The notes: generated by a model not told the origin, from the letters alone. A stretch of 46,863 bases of DNA from an uncultured Verrucomicrobia subdivision 3 bacterium (GCA_903913865.1 CAIWMU010000078.1:1-46863); one strand, 5' to 3'; positions 33,543 to 46,100 are shown, counted from the first letter of the stretch. Program-made: numbers and translations.

Positions 33543-35060
33543 ATGCAATCTCTCATGGCATATCTGCCGGAACTGGTCCTGCTGGCCGGGGCGCTCGGTT
33601 TGTTCGCCGTCACCCTGGGTGAATCGCGGGGTGGTCTGGCGCGTCAGGTCGCACTGGCTACCGCCGCTGCAACCATTCTTGCTGCTCTTGCGGCCTTCGG
33701 TCAGGAGGCGACCCTGTTCAGCGGCGCCTACCGGGTGGATGCCTTCTCGCAGATGCTGAAGCTGGTGTTTTCCTGCGGCTTTTTGCTGGTTATCCTGCTG
33801 GGTGGATCCCTCCCGGACATCCGCGAGGAGGTCAAGCCGGAGTATTACCTGTTCCTCGCCCTCAGCGTGTTCGGATTGGTGAGTTTGGTCAGCTGTATTG
33901 AACTGATGTCCCTGGTGGTGGCGCTGGAGGTTTCCGCCTTCCCGCTCTATCTGATGATCCCGATGCGCCGGGAGCGGGCCGGGCAACGGAGCCAGATGGA
34001 GTCGGCCATCAAATACATGATGTTCGGTCTGGCCGCCAACGGTGTGATGTTCTTCGGCATGAGCCAGATTTTCGGCATCACCGGTTCGACATCCATCCCG
34101 GTGGTGATGGAGAAACTGAAGCCGATTGCCACATCCCCCCTGGCCGTCACCGGCCTGGCGCTGATGTTCTGCGGGATGTATTACAAGCTCGCGATTTTCC
34201 CCTTCCACTTCTGGACGCCCGATGTTTACCAGGGTGCCTCAAATGAAACCGCCGGGTTGATTGCCTCGCTGCCCAAGATCGGCGGCGTGGCGGTGCTCGT
34301 CCGGTTCGTCTCCCTGGGCACTCCGGACAACCGGGCCATTGCGATGCTGTTGGGGATTCTTGCCGTTGGTTCCATGTTCTACGGCAACCTGATCGCCCTG
34401 ATGCAGAAGGATTTCAAACGGTTGCTCGGCTTTTCGGGTATCGCCCACGCCGGGTATGCGTTGGTTGGCTTTGTGGCGATGGACCAGGCCGGCTTCGCCG
34501 CCGCCCTCTACTACATCATCGGTTACCTGCTGATGGTGATGGCCTGCTTTGTAGTGATCTGCCGGGTGTCCAAGGACGGTGTGAACATCTCCATTGACGA
34601 GTTCGCCGGGTTGCACAAGCGGTCCCCGCTGCTGGCGGTTACTTTGGCAGTTGGCGTTTTCGGGTTGGCAGGCATTCCGCCGTTTGTCGGGTTCATGGGT
34701 AAACTGGGCCTCCTTTCGGCCGCACTGGCCCGGGGGCACATGGCGCTGGTCATTATCGCCGTCATCAATTCTGCGATCGCAGTTTACTACTATCTCTCCG
34801 TTGTCCGGGAATCCTGGTTCCGTGATCCCGAGGGGCGTCCCGCCATTCAGGTGGATCTCCCCACGCGGGTCCTGTGCGGGGCCCTGATAGGGGGCATTCT
34901 GGCCCTTGGCATCCTGCCCGGGCGTGTGATCGACTCCCTTTCCTCCTCCATCGCAAAGACCACGGCCCCGCAGGCAGCTGTTGTGGTCCTCCCCGCTGCG
35001 GCGCATCTGGCAGCCACCTTTAATGCCCTCCCGCCGGTCTCCGGCCGGGGAACCCCTTGA
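33543..35060 (+). CDS. nuoN: NADH-quinone oxidoreductase subunit N
   Basis: A 505-residue antiporter-like membrane subunit next to NuoK in the complex. The helix-7 Lys is in MYYKLAIFPFHFWTPDVYQG and the following GASNETAGLIASLPKIGGVA is the usual NuoN signature. Its C-terminal helices and length fit the family. It is the last gene of the tightly packed nuo block; the next gene starts 80 bp downstream. Confidence 0.95.
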   Translation: MQSLMAYLPELVLLAGALGLFAVTLGESRGGLARQVALATAAATILAALAAFGQEATLFSGAYRVDAFSQMLKLVFSCGFLLVILLGGSLPDIREEVKPEYYLFLALSVFGLVSLVSCIELMSLVVALEVSAFPLYLMIPMRRERAGQRSQMESAIKYMMFGLAANGVMFFGMSQIFGITGSTSIPVVMEKLKPIATSPLAVTGLALMFCGMYYKLAIFPFHFWTPDVYQGASNETAGLIASLPKIGGVAVLVRFVSLGTPDNRAIAMLLGILAVGSMFYGNLIALMQKDFKRLLGFSGIAHAGYALVGFVAMDQAGFAAALYYIIGYLLMVMACFVVICRVSKDGVNISIDEFAGLHKRSPLLAVTLAVGVFGLAGIPPFVGFMGKLGLLSAALARGHMALVIIAVINSAIAVYYYLSVVRESWFRDPEGRPAIQVDLPTRVLCGALIGGILALGILPGRVIDSLSSSIAKTTAPQAAVVVLPAAAHLAATFNALPPVSGRGTP

Positions 35061-35140
35061 TCCGGGGCTAATGGAGTCAATGAAGATGGCTTGCGCGACG
35101 GGCTCAGTTGTGCGATAGGAAAGCGGTGACCCAGAGCCGC

Positions 35141-36589
35141 ATGAGCAATCCCGCTTCAGATCCAGCCAATGCCCGGTTGGCTTGGCGTGAGCAGGTCCGG
35201 CAGGAACCCCCAAAGCGGCCCGTCTCCGAGCGGGTCCATGACTTTTTCGAGATCCACGGCATCTTCGACGAGAAGACCGCCCGCGAGCAAGCCAGCCGTT
35301 GCATCCAGTGCCCCAACCCCAGTTGCGTCTCGGGCTGCCCCCTCTGCAATCCCATACCCCAGTGGATGCTGCTCACTGCTGAGGGTCGGTTTCTGGAGGC
35401 CGCTGCCGTCATGGGTTCTGCCACCAGCATGGCCGAGGTTTGCTCCCGTGTTTGCGCCGCCGATCACCACTGCGAGCACACCTGCATTCTGGATTCCATA
35501 TCCGAGCCTGTGGCCATAGCGGGCATTGAGCGTTTTCTTGCCGATTACTCCCTCCGTCATGGTCTGGTCGGCACCGCAACCGCCCCCCCAAATGGATACA
35601 AGGTGGCTGTTGTGGGGGCTGGTGCCGGTGGTCTGACCTGTGCCGAATTGCTGGCCCGGCGCGGCTGCGCGGTAACCATTTTTGATGAATCGCTCATTCC
35701 CGGCGGACTGCTCGTCAACGGGTTGCCCGCCTTCAATATCGCCAATTCAGTGGTGGAGCGCCGGGTGGATTTGATCCGGAAACTCGGGGTCCGGTTCCAA
35801 CTTGGAGTGGAGTTGGGCAGGGGCTTGAACCTTGCGGAGCTTGGGGCCGGTCACGATGCCATTTTTCTGGGAATGGATTCCCGCACCTCGCGCACGCTGG
35901 AAGTTCCCGGCGCGGGCCTCAGCGGGGTGGTGCAGGCCCTGCCGTTTCTGCTCCAGAAGCGGACCTCTGTGGCGCTCGACATTCCAGCCCCTGAAGTCGC
36001 CGGGAAGCGGGTGCTGGTCCTTGGGGCGGGGGAGAGCGCGGTGGATTGCCTCAGGGTGGCCATCCGTTGGGGTGCCCGGGAGGCGGTGGGGGTCTATCGC
36101 AGGGGTGAGCCGGACATGCCCTGCGGCAAGGCCAACTACCAGAGCGCCATTGAGGAGGGGGCCAGGTTTGTGTTCAACGCCATGCCGAAGGCCATTCTGG
36201 ATGATGGCGCCGGGGGCGTGCGCGGACTGCGTGCGGTTCGCACGGCACCGGAAGGGCAGGATGTCCGTGGCCGGAGCGGTTTTGTGGAGGTTCCCGGGCA
36301 GGAGTTTGATCTCGAGGCGGACCTGATTGTTCTGGCTCTGGGTTTTGATCCCAAGCCATGCCTGCTCTCAAGCGAGTTCAGCGCCTTGCAGGTCAACGCC
36401 TGGGGCGGGCTGGTTGTGGATGCGAACCACATGACCAGTATGGCTGGGGTGTTTGCTGGCGGGGACATCGTGCGAGGCCCCAGCGTCGTGTTGGAAACCG
36501 TCCGGGATGGCCGCAACGCGGCCGAAGGCATCCTGCGCTACCTGGCCGCCAGGGATGGGAACACCCGCGCAGGCGCCACCCCCGCCTGA
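35141..36589 (+). CDS. GltD-like NAD(P)H-dependent iron-sulfur flavoprotein
   Basis: A 482-residue protein of the glutamate synthase small-subunit family. The N-terminal Fe-S domain has Cys in RCIQCPNPSCVSGCPLCNP (about 53-71) and CSRVCAADHHCEHTC. The FAD site is VAVVGAGAGGLTCAELLARR (about 152-171); the NAD(P) site is VLVLGAGESAVDCLRVAIRW; the C-terminal FAD motif is GVFAGGDIVRGPSVVLETV. Such proteins move electrons from NAD(P)H in glutamate synthase, NfnB-type transhydrogenases and other complexes. No gltB is present here; the gene lies 80 bp after nuoN on the same strand. The ATG at 35141 is preferred over 35108. Confidence 0.85.
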   Translation: MSNPASDPANARLAWREQVRQEPPKRPVSERVHDFFEIHGIFDEKTAREQASRCIQCPNPSCVSGCPLCNPIPQWMLLTAEGRFLEAAAVMGSATSMAEVCSRVCAADHHCEHTCILDSISEPVAIAGIERFLADYSLRHGLVGTATAPPNGYKVAVVGAGAGGLTCAELLARRGCAVTIFDESLIPGGLLVNGLPAFNIANSVVERRVDLIRKLGVRFQLGVELGRGLNLAELGAGHDAIFLGMDSRTSRTLEVPGAGLSGVVQALPFLLQKRTSVALDIPAPEVAGKRVLVLGAGESAVDCLRVAIRWGAREAVGVYRRGEPDMPCGKANYQSAIEEGARFVFNAMPKAILDDGAGGVRGLRAVRTAPEGQDVRGRSGFVEVPGQEFDLEADLIVLALGFDPKPCLLSSEFSALQVNAWGGLVVDANHMTSMAGVFAGGDIVRGPSVVLETVRDGRNAAEGILRYLAARDGNTRAGATPA

Positions 36590-37114
36590 GGTCTGGCCTC
36601 CGGTCGGTTGTTTCCTGGAGAAGCGGACGGCAAACTCCGGAAAGGTGGGGGGCACTTCAGGGATTGTTCCGTGTGCAGAGCCCGGGGGGCTCAGCCTCGA
36701 AGGTGGTCCAATTCCCCCCCGGTCGGGAAAATGACTGCACTCCCACTCCCGCGCTGTCTGTGCACCCCATATTCCACTCGCCCCGGGGCTCGCAACGGGA
36801 TGTGCAACCTTGTTCGCCCGTGTGGTGGTGCTGCCACGCCCGCAACCGGTAATGTTTCAGGGTGCCCCGAATGTTATGACTTTCCCATAATTGAGTCGGG
36901 TCAACTCTTACAGCTGACCACGGGGACGGTGTTGTGCTGCCTGTGATGACTGGATTCATTCATTATGATGGGAAACAGGTTCTTTTTATGGCTTGACGGT
37001 CTCTTGAGAAATCGTTATGAACCAATGAAGGCTGAGAGTATCAACCGGTGGAGCCTGCCCTTCCGGGATGCCGGGGCTGCTCGTCTGCAACTTTGGGGAA
37101 AATCGAATTAATCT
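36590..37114. other. Intergenic region before the giant repeat protein
   Basis: These 525 bp contain no frame with protein-like features; the longest ones are short, overlapping and low-complexity. GC-rich inverted fragments occur (cccggggggctc around 36683), but no clear terminator with a T-run follows the GltD-like gene. A promoter candidate lies near the right end. Confidence 0.5.
36993..37021 (+). promoter_or_regulatory. Candidate sigma-70-type promoter for the giant repeat gene
   Basis: TTGACG (36993-36998) and TATGAA (37016-37021) are separated by exactly 17 bp, close to the TTGACA-17-TATAAT consensus. The site is about 90 bp upstream of the ATG at 37115. The DNA here is less GC-rich than its surroundings. 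Confidence 0.45.
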
Positions 37115-40100
37115 ATGCAAACTATTGTCTGTGCAAACCATCCTTTCGCTCGAACACGCATCCATTCACACCTGTTTCGCGCCCTGTTCGCGGTCTGGAT
37201 GGTGATCTGCGCGATCCCCTTGGCGCGGGCGGCCACTGTGAACGTCACGTTCGACAGTCCCACGATTGAGTTTGCGGCGGATGGGGGAATCGATCATGTG
37301 ATGAATTTCGAGGTCCGGCAGGTCGGCATCAATTTCCAGCCCCGGGCCGGCATCATTTTCGATCTGTCGCTGGGGCTGGAGTTTCTCAGCGGCAACACCA
37401 ATCTGGGACTTTCCGGCGTTGCGCTGGTCATGGCTGGCAACCCTTACGCATACCGGGACAATGGCCACCCGCTCTATTTTGCGGGCACTGGCGATTCACT
37501 TTTCGGATCCCTCCGTTTCTCCAACAACCTCTTCGGGGCGGCAACCGTCCTGACACCCGGCACGACCCGTGTCACCCTGAGTGCGGAGGTGGCGGGGGAT
37601 TGGGATCCAGTGGGCACGAACCTTGCCTTCACCTCCGGTTCCGCACTGCTTGCCAGTGGCGCGAACCACATGGATGTCACCGTCACAAATCTGATCCTCC
37701 CCGGGACCACCACCACGCTGACCTCCAGCACCAACCCGACCACTTACGGCTCCAACGTCACTTTCACCGCCACGGTCTCGCCGGGTGCGGCCACAGGCAC
37801 GGTGGCATTCAAGGACGGTGCCACCACCGTGGGCACCGGCACCCTGAGCGGTGGAGTGGCCACATTCACCACCAATGGACTGGCTGTGGGCAGCCACTCG
37901 ATCACGGCGGAATACAGCGGCAGCAGCAGCCATGCTTCCAGCATCTCCAGTGCCCTGGGCCATACGGTGACCACCGTCCCCACGGTCTGGCTTTTCGACA
38001 ACCTCGGCACAGAGACGCTCACCGAGGCGATGTATGAGGGGGATACCTGGGGCGCATCCCAATTTACCACGGACGCACATGACTATGTTGTCAAAACAGT
38101 CGTGATCCGGATGTATCGCAGCGGACCCAGCACCGCCAGGGCGGATATCTTTTCCGATTCCGGGGGCCTGCCCGGAACATCACTCGGAACCCTCACCTCC
38201 GCCGACATTCCGCTGGACACCGCGGCCGATGTGACCCTCACAGGTCCCGGCGTTTCCCTGGCCGCCAACTCGACCTATTGGGTCGTGCTTCGGGCGGAAA
38301 CCGGACAGCTCTGGTGGAGCTATACGACCGACACCTCCGGCTCCGGCCCCGGCTTCAGCCCGCTTTATACGACCAGCAGTGACGCCGGAGTAACCTGGGA
38401 AGTGGCGGGCGACTCGATGCCAAACCAACTGCAAATAAGTGCCGAAATCGCACCTGTTCCCGACCCAACTGTGGTGGCGCTCTCGTCCAGCCCCAACCCG
38501 TCCACTTACGGCTCCAGCGTGACTTTTACGGCTACGGTCACGCCGGGTGCGGCCACGGGCACGGTGACCTTCAAGGATGGGACCAACACCCTGGGCACGG
38601 GCACGCTGAGCGGCGGCGTGGCGACGCTCGCCACCAACGGTCTGAGCGTCGGCAGCCACAGCCTTACGGCGGAATACGCCGGTGATAGCAGTTATCTCGG
38701 CTCCACGAACTCACCCGCCCTGACCCAGACGGTGGCCGCCGCAGGCTCGGCGAGTGTCTTGCTCGACAACACGGCAGCTACCACCCAACCCCTGCTGACC
38801 CCGGCCAGTTCAACTTCCCTCGCCACCGGCTTCGGTGGGTGGACGTTCACCGTGACGGGCCAGACGTGGACCGTCACGAGCGCCACCTTCGGGCTCTACG
38901 CCAACGTCACTGGCAACGCGAATGTCGGAGTCAATCTCTATAGTGGGACCGATGCGGTCGGCACTCCGCTTGCGAGTATCCCGGTAGCGTCTCTCAACCT
39001 GAGGTCGATTGCAGACGGGGCCGGCTACTACAGCTGGAACAGCCTCAATTGGAGTTTGCCGGCGGGTACCTACACCGTCGCGGCATCTTGGGATTTGGTC
39101 GGCAGCCCGACCCCCCGTCTCGCCGTCGTCGCCGATGCCAGTTCCATGAACACCGGGAGTGGCATCACCATCGTGCGGTCAACGAAACAGACATTGCCGG
39201 GCTTGTATTACTCCGTCCGGATCGAGGGCACCAGCGCGGGACCCACCACCACCCCCACCACCACGACGCTGGCTTCCAGCCTCAACCCCTCCATCTACGG
39301 GGCCAGCGTCACCCTGACGGCCACCCTCTCTACCAATGCTGCCACAGGGACAGTGACATTCAAGGATGGGACCAACACCCTTGGAACGGGATCCCTGACG
39401 AACGGGGTTGCCACTTTCACCACCAACCGGCTCAGTGCGGGCATGCATCTGCTCACGGCATCCTATGAGGGCGACAGTAGGTATGGTGGGAGCGTTTCAT
39501 CCACCCACACCCAGGTGGTGGCTAAGGCCACGGCGTCGGTCGAGTTGGCATCCCTGACGCCGACCTACACCGGATTGCCGCTTCCGATCACGAGTTGGAC
39601 AACGCCGAGCAACCTGACGTTGGTGGTGACATACAATGGATCGGCAACTGCCCCAACGGATGCGGGCAGTTACACGGTGGTGGCCACCATTTTGGACGCC
39701 AACTATGCGGGAAGCGTGACGAACACGCTGGTGGTGGGGAAGGCGCCCCTGCTGGTGGGTGCGGACTACAAGAGCAGGGTTTACGGGCAGACGAACCCCC
39801 TGTTTACGGCCAGTTACAGCGGCATTTTGACCAACAGAATCATTGTATCGGCGCCCAAGGGAGGCGGCGGCAAGGTGAAGCTCGGGCTCAATCCGCTGCC
39901 GTTCACCGGGACCCCGTCGTTGACGACCACAGCCGATGCGACAAGCCCTGTGGGTCCCTATGAGATTACGGCAGGCTTGGGATCGTTGGAATCCTCGAAC
40001 TACAACTTCTCCTTCACAAACGGGGTGCTGACCATCGAGCAGGCGATCGTGACCGTGGCAGCCGACAACAAGGCCCGGGCCTACGGCGTAACGAACCCTG

Positions 40101-43100
40101 TGTTCACGGCCAGCTACAGTGGCTGGTTGAACGGCGACACGGAAGCCGTCCTTGCCGGTGCCCCGGCCCTGACGACCACCGCCACGACGAACAGTGTGGT
40201 CGGAACCTACGCGATCACTGGTGCGGTCGGCACCCTGACTGCCACGAACTACAGCTTTGCGTTCACCAACGGGACATTGACGGTGGACAAGGCGGCGATG
40301 AGCATCACAGCCAATGCCACAAACAAGGTGTATGGGGCGGTGAATCCGGGCTTCACGGGCACGGTGGCGGGTGTGGTGAACAACGACAACATCACGGGCC
40401 TCTACACATCAGATGCAGATATCTATACCTGGGCGGGGACCTATGACATTGTGCCATCGCTCAGCGATCCGGATGGCAAGCTGGGCAACTACAGCGTCAC
40501 CACCAACAAGGCCCTTCTGACCATCACGAAGGCGCCGCTGCTGGTGATTGCGGATTACAAGAGCCGGGTTTATGGCGATACCAACCCGGTGCTGACAGCG
40601 AGCTACAGCGGGTTTGTGAACAACGAGGGTCCCGCCCCAACCGGGAAGGGCGGCAGCCGCAAGACTCCGTTGAAGCTGCAGCCTGTTGAAGGTTCCCCAT
40701 CCCTTACAACCACGGCGGATGTGAGCAGTCCCGTGGGGAGTTACACCATCACAGCGGAGCTGGGAAGCCTGGCCGCCTCGAACTACAGCTTCTCCTTCAC
40801 GAACGGGGTGCTGACGATTGAGCAGGCGGTGGTGACCGTGGCAGCCGACAACAAGAGCCGGGCCTATGGCGCAACGAACCCTGTGTTCACGGCCAGCTAC
40901 AGCGGCTGGTTGAACGGCGACACGGAAGCCGTCCTTGCCGGTGCCCCGGCCCTGACGACCGCAGCCACGACGAACAGTGTGGTCGGAACCTACGCGATCA
41001 CCACGGCGATCGGCACTCTGGCAGCGACGAACTACAGTTTTGCCTTCACCAATGGGACATTGACGGTGGACAAGGCGGCGATGAGCATCACAGCGAATGC
41101 CACGAACCGTGTCTATGGGGCGGTGAACCCAGCCTTCACAGGCACTGTGGCGGGTGTGGTGAACAACGACAACATCACGGGCAGTTACGCATGCGGGGCA
41201 ACCGCCCGCAGCCTTGTGGCCACGTATGACATCGTTCCCTCCCTGGTCGATCCTGACAGCAAGCTTGGGAACTACACTGTGACCACCAACAAGGCCCTGC
41301 TCACGGTGACCAAGGCCCCGCTGCTGGTGATTGCGGATTACAAGAGCCGGGTGTATGGGCACACCAACCCGGTGCTGACAGCGAGCTACAGCGGGTTTGT
41401 GGGCAACGAAGGCCCCGCATCCCTCGGCAAGGGTGGCAGTGGCAAGACTCCCCTGGCATTCTCTCCAGTGACCGGCGCAGCCTCCCTGACAACGACGGCG
41501 GATGTGACCAGTCCTGTGGGCGCCTACACCATCACGGTGGCCCTGGGCTCGCTTGAGTCCTCGAACTACAGCTTCTCCTTCACGAACGGGGTGTTGACGA
41601 TTGAGCAGGCGGTTGTGACCGTGGCAGCCGACAACAAGAGCCGCGCCTACGGCGCAACGAACCCTGTGTTCACGGCCAGCTACAGCGGCTGGTTGAACGG
41701 CGACACGGAAGCCGTCCTTGCCGGTGCCCCGGCCCTGACGACCGCAGCCACGACGAACAGTGTGGTCGGAACCTACGCGATCACCCCGGCGATCGGCACG
41801 CTTGCGGCCACCAACTACAGCTTTGCCTTCACAAACGGGACGTTGACGGTGGACAAGGCGTCAGCCGGTGTGCAGTTGGATTCGTTGACGCAGACCTACA
41901 ATGGAACGGCCCGGGAGGTGACGAGCTGGACAACGCCGAGCAATCTGACGGTCTCCGTGACCTACAACGGGTCGGGGGTGCTGGTGACGAACCCAGGCAG
42001 CTACACTGTTGTTGCCACCATTGTTGATGCCAACCATTTCGGAGGAGTGACCAACACGCTGGTTGTGGCCAGGGCAGAACCCATTGTAACAGTCTGGCCT
42101 GCGGCTGCATACATTATCGCTGGACAAGCTCTTTCATCGGGCGCCCTGACGGGAGGTTCGGCGTCAGTCCCCGGCGGTTTCGAATGGACGTTGCCTGCCA
42201 CGGTTCCCCTGGCTGGCACCAACCTCCAGAATGTCACGTTCACCGCCACGGATGCGGTTAACTACAGTGCCGTGACGGGGTCGGTCAGTGTGGTTGTCAT
42301 CTCGGCTCCCGCCGTGACGACACTCGCGGCCAGCCTTGTGACAAGCAATTCGGCCACCTTGAACGCCACCATCAACCCGGGAGGGCTTGCGGGTGCGTTG
42401 TTCCAGTATGGCACGAGCACGAATGGGGAGTTGGTCGTCAGCACGCTGGCAGGCTCCGGAACAGCTTCGTTTGCCAATGGTACCGGTGCGGCGGCGAGTT
42501 TCTCGAGACCGTTGGGTGTCGCTGTGGACATCAGTGGGAATGTGTATGTGGCGGATTATTCGAATAATCGCATCCGCAAAATCACCCCTGAAGGGGTTGT
42601 TACGACGCTGGCGGGCAGTGGAGCGGGAGCCTCGGGAGACGGTGCGGCATTGTCTGCGTCCTTCTTTGCCCCGGCGGGCGTCGCTCTCGATGCTGCCGGG
42701 AATCTGTTCGTGGCGGACAGTGGGAACAATCGCATCCGGAAAGTGTCATCGTTAGGAGTTGTTACAACTTTGGCGGGATCGTCATCTGGGTCTGCGAACG
42801 GTACAGGGTTTGTGGGGACGTTTAGCAATCCACGAGGTGTCGCTGTGGACGCCAGCGGGAATGTGTATGTGGCGGATTATGGGAACCACCGTATCCGGAA
42901 AGTGACCACCGGGGGACTTATTACAACGTTGGCCGGTTCAACTCAAGGCTTTGTGGAAGGCACGGGGACCGCTGCTGCTTTCAATTCTCCACGGGGGGTG
43001 GTTGTTGACGCCAATGGAAATGTGTATGTGGCGGATTATGGGAACCACCGCATCCGGAAAGTGACCTCCGAGGGTGTTGTTACAACGCTTGCCGGTTCAA

Positions 43101-46100
43101 CCGTGGGTTTTGCAGAAGGCACGGGCGAGTTGGCAAACTTCTCCTCACCTACTGGTGTTGCCCTGGACGGTGGTGGAAATGTGTATGTGGCGGATTATGG
43201 GAACCACCGTATCCGGAAAGTGACCTCCGGGGGAGTCGTTACGACGGTCGCCGGTTCCGGCACAAGCGGTTTTGAAGATGGTTCATCACTCACAGCAAAG
43301 TTTTTCAGCCCGGCTTCTTTGGTGGTGGATTCCAGTGGTAGCCTCTATGTGGCCGATTTTGGAAATCAACGGGTTCGGAAGGTGGCTGAATCGACCTTGC
43401 CGTTGTTTTTTGCCCAGGGCGATCTGGCTGGGACGGACCCTGTTCCTGCCAGCCTGAGTTTGACCAATTTGCTTCCTGAGACGACTTATTATTACCGTGC
43501 GGTCGGGACGAATGTGGCGGGGACCAATTACGGGGAGTTTTTGAGCTTCCGCACGCTGGCGGTGAACCAGGCACCGGTGTTGGCCTTGGCCGTCACCAAT
43601 CAGGCGGCCACCTACGACTCTGCCTTCAGCTACACCTTCCCTGAGGGGACGTTTACCGATCCTGACAACAACACCCTGGGCTACACCGCAACCGGTCTGC
43701 CGGGGGGGATCACGCTGAACTCTGGCACCCGGACCTTCTCCGGGACACCTTCGGCACCCGGGAGCAACTGGGTGACACTGGTGGCCAGTGACGGCACGCT
43801 GACGGCGACGAACACCTTTGCGATCGTGGTGGGCAAGGCTGCGGCGGCGGTGCATCTGGAGCGGCTGGAGCAGACCTATTCCGCGTCATTCCGGGAGGCG
43901 ACTGCCTGGACGACACCCAGCAACCTGATTGTGGTTGTGTCCTATGTGGGGATGGTGGAGCCGCCGGTGGATGCGGGCAGTTACACGGTGGTGGCCACCA
44001 TTTTGGACGCCAACTATGCGGGCAGCGCGACGAACACGCTGGTGGTGGGGAAGGCGCCCCTGCTGGTGGGTGCGGACTACAAGAGCCGGGTTTACGGGCG
44101 GACGAACCCCCTGTTTACGGCCAGTTACAGCGGCATTTTGACCAACAGAATCATTGTATCGGCGCCCAAGGGAGGCGGCGGCAAGGTGAAGCTCGGGCTC
44201 AATCCGCTGCCGTTCACCGGAACGCCGTCGTTGACGACCACAGCCGATGTGGCCAGCCCTGCGGGTCCCTATGAGATCACGGCAGCCCTGGGATCCTTGG
44301 AATCCTCGAACTACAGCTTCTCCTTCACAAACGGAGTGCTGACGATTGAGCAGGCGGTTGTGACCGTGGCAGCCGACAACAAGAGCCGGGCCTATGGCGT
44401 CACGAACCCTGTGTTCACGGCCAGCTACAGCGGCTGGCTGAACGGGGACACGGAAGCCGTCCTAGCCGGTGCCCCATCCCTGACGACCACCGCCACCACC
44501 AACAGTGTGGTTGGGACTTACGCGATCACCCCGGCGATCGGCACCCTCTCTGCCACGAACTACAGCTTTGCCTTCACCAACGGGACATTGACGGTGGACA
44601 AGGCGGCGATGAGCATCACGGCCGATGCGACCAACCGTGTCTATGGGGCGGTGAACCCAGCCTTCACAGGCACTGTGGCGGGTGTGGTGAACAACGACAA
44701 CATCACGGGCAGTTACGCATCCGGGGCAACCGCTCGCAGCCCTGTGGGCACGTATGACATCGTTCCCTCCCTGATCGATCCTGACAGCAAGCTTGGGAAC
44801 TACACTGTGACCACCAACAAGGCCCTGCTCACGGTGACCAAGGCGCCGCTGCTGGTGATTGCGGATTACAAGAGCCGGGTGTATGGGCACACCAACCCGG
44901 TGCTGACAGCGAGCTACAGCGGGTTTGTGAACAACGAAGGCCCCGCATCCCTCGGCAAGGGTGGCAGTGGCAAGACTCCCCTGACACCCTCTCCAGTGAC
45001 CGGCGCAGCCTCCTTGACAACGACGGCTGAGGTGACGAGTCCTGTGGGGACCTATACCATCACTGCAGCGCTGGGAACCCTTTCCTCTGTGAACTACAGC
45101 TTCTCCTTCACGAACGGAGTGCTGACGGTTGAACAGGCGGTTGTGACTGTGGCAGCCGACAACAAGAGCCGGACCTACGGCGCAACGAACCCTGTGTTCA
45201 CGGCGAGCTACAGCGGCTGGCTGAATGGTGACACCGAAGCCGTCCTTGCCGGTGCCCCGACCCTGACCACCAGTGCCACGACGAACAGCACGGTTGGAAC
45301 CTACGCGATCACCCCGGCGATTGGCACGCTGACTGCGACGAACTACAGCTTTGGCTTTACCAACGGGACATTGACGGTGGGTAAGGCGGAGTTGCTTGTC
45401 AGTGCCGATGCCAGGAGCCGTGCCTACGGGGTGACCAACCCGGTGTTGACAGCGAGTTACAGTGGCTATGTGAACGGCGAGACGAACAGCATCCTGACAG
45501 GATCCCCCGGCTTGAGCACCACCGCCGAGACAACCAGCCCGGTCGGTGAATACCCCATCACAGTGACCCGGGGCACCCTTGCGGCGGAGAACTACAACTT
45601 TGCCTTTACGAACGGGTTGCTGACGGTCGGGAAGTCCACGCTGACGGTGGCGGCTGACAGTGCCAGCCGGGCGTATGGCGCGGCGAATCCGGTGTTCACC
45701 GTGACCTACACAGGATGGATCAATGGGGACACGACCAACAACCTTGCCGGTGCGCCGGCTCTGGAGACCCTGGCGGCGACGAACAGCCCGGTTGGGGATT
45801 ACGCGATCACGGTGGCCGTTGGAACCCTGACTGCCGGGAACTACGACATGGTCTTCACGAATGGCACCCTGACGGTGACGCAGGCGGTCCTCACGGTTGC
45901 GGGGGACAACAAGAGCCGGATCTACGGCGCGACGAACCCGGTGTTCACGGCCAGCTACAGTGGCTGGGTGAACGGGGACACCGCCTCTATCCTGGCGGGC
46001 AGTCCCTCGCTCACGAGCACCGCTGCCACGAACAGTGTGGTGGGGAGCTATGCGATCACAGCCGCGATCGGCACCCTGACCGCGACGAACTACAGTTTTG

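Noticed and set aside
36590-37114. tRNA or other structured RNA before the giant gene
   Set aside because: No cloverleaf or other recognisable fold could be drawn from the sequence.
41425-41455. Walker A-like string GKGGSGKT in the MBG loops
   Set aside because: It matches GxxxxGK[ST] by chance in a low-complexity, secreted loop; there is no P-loop fold or Walker B around it.
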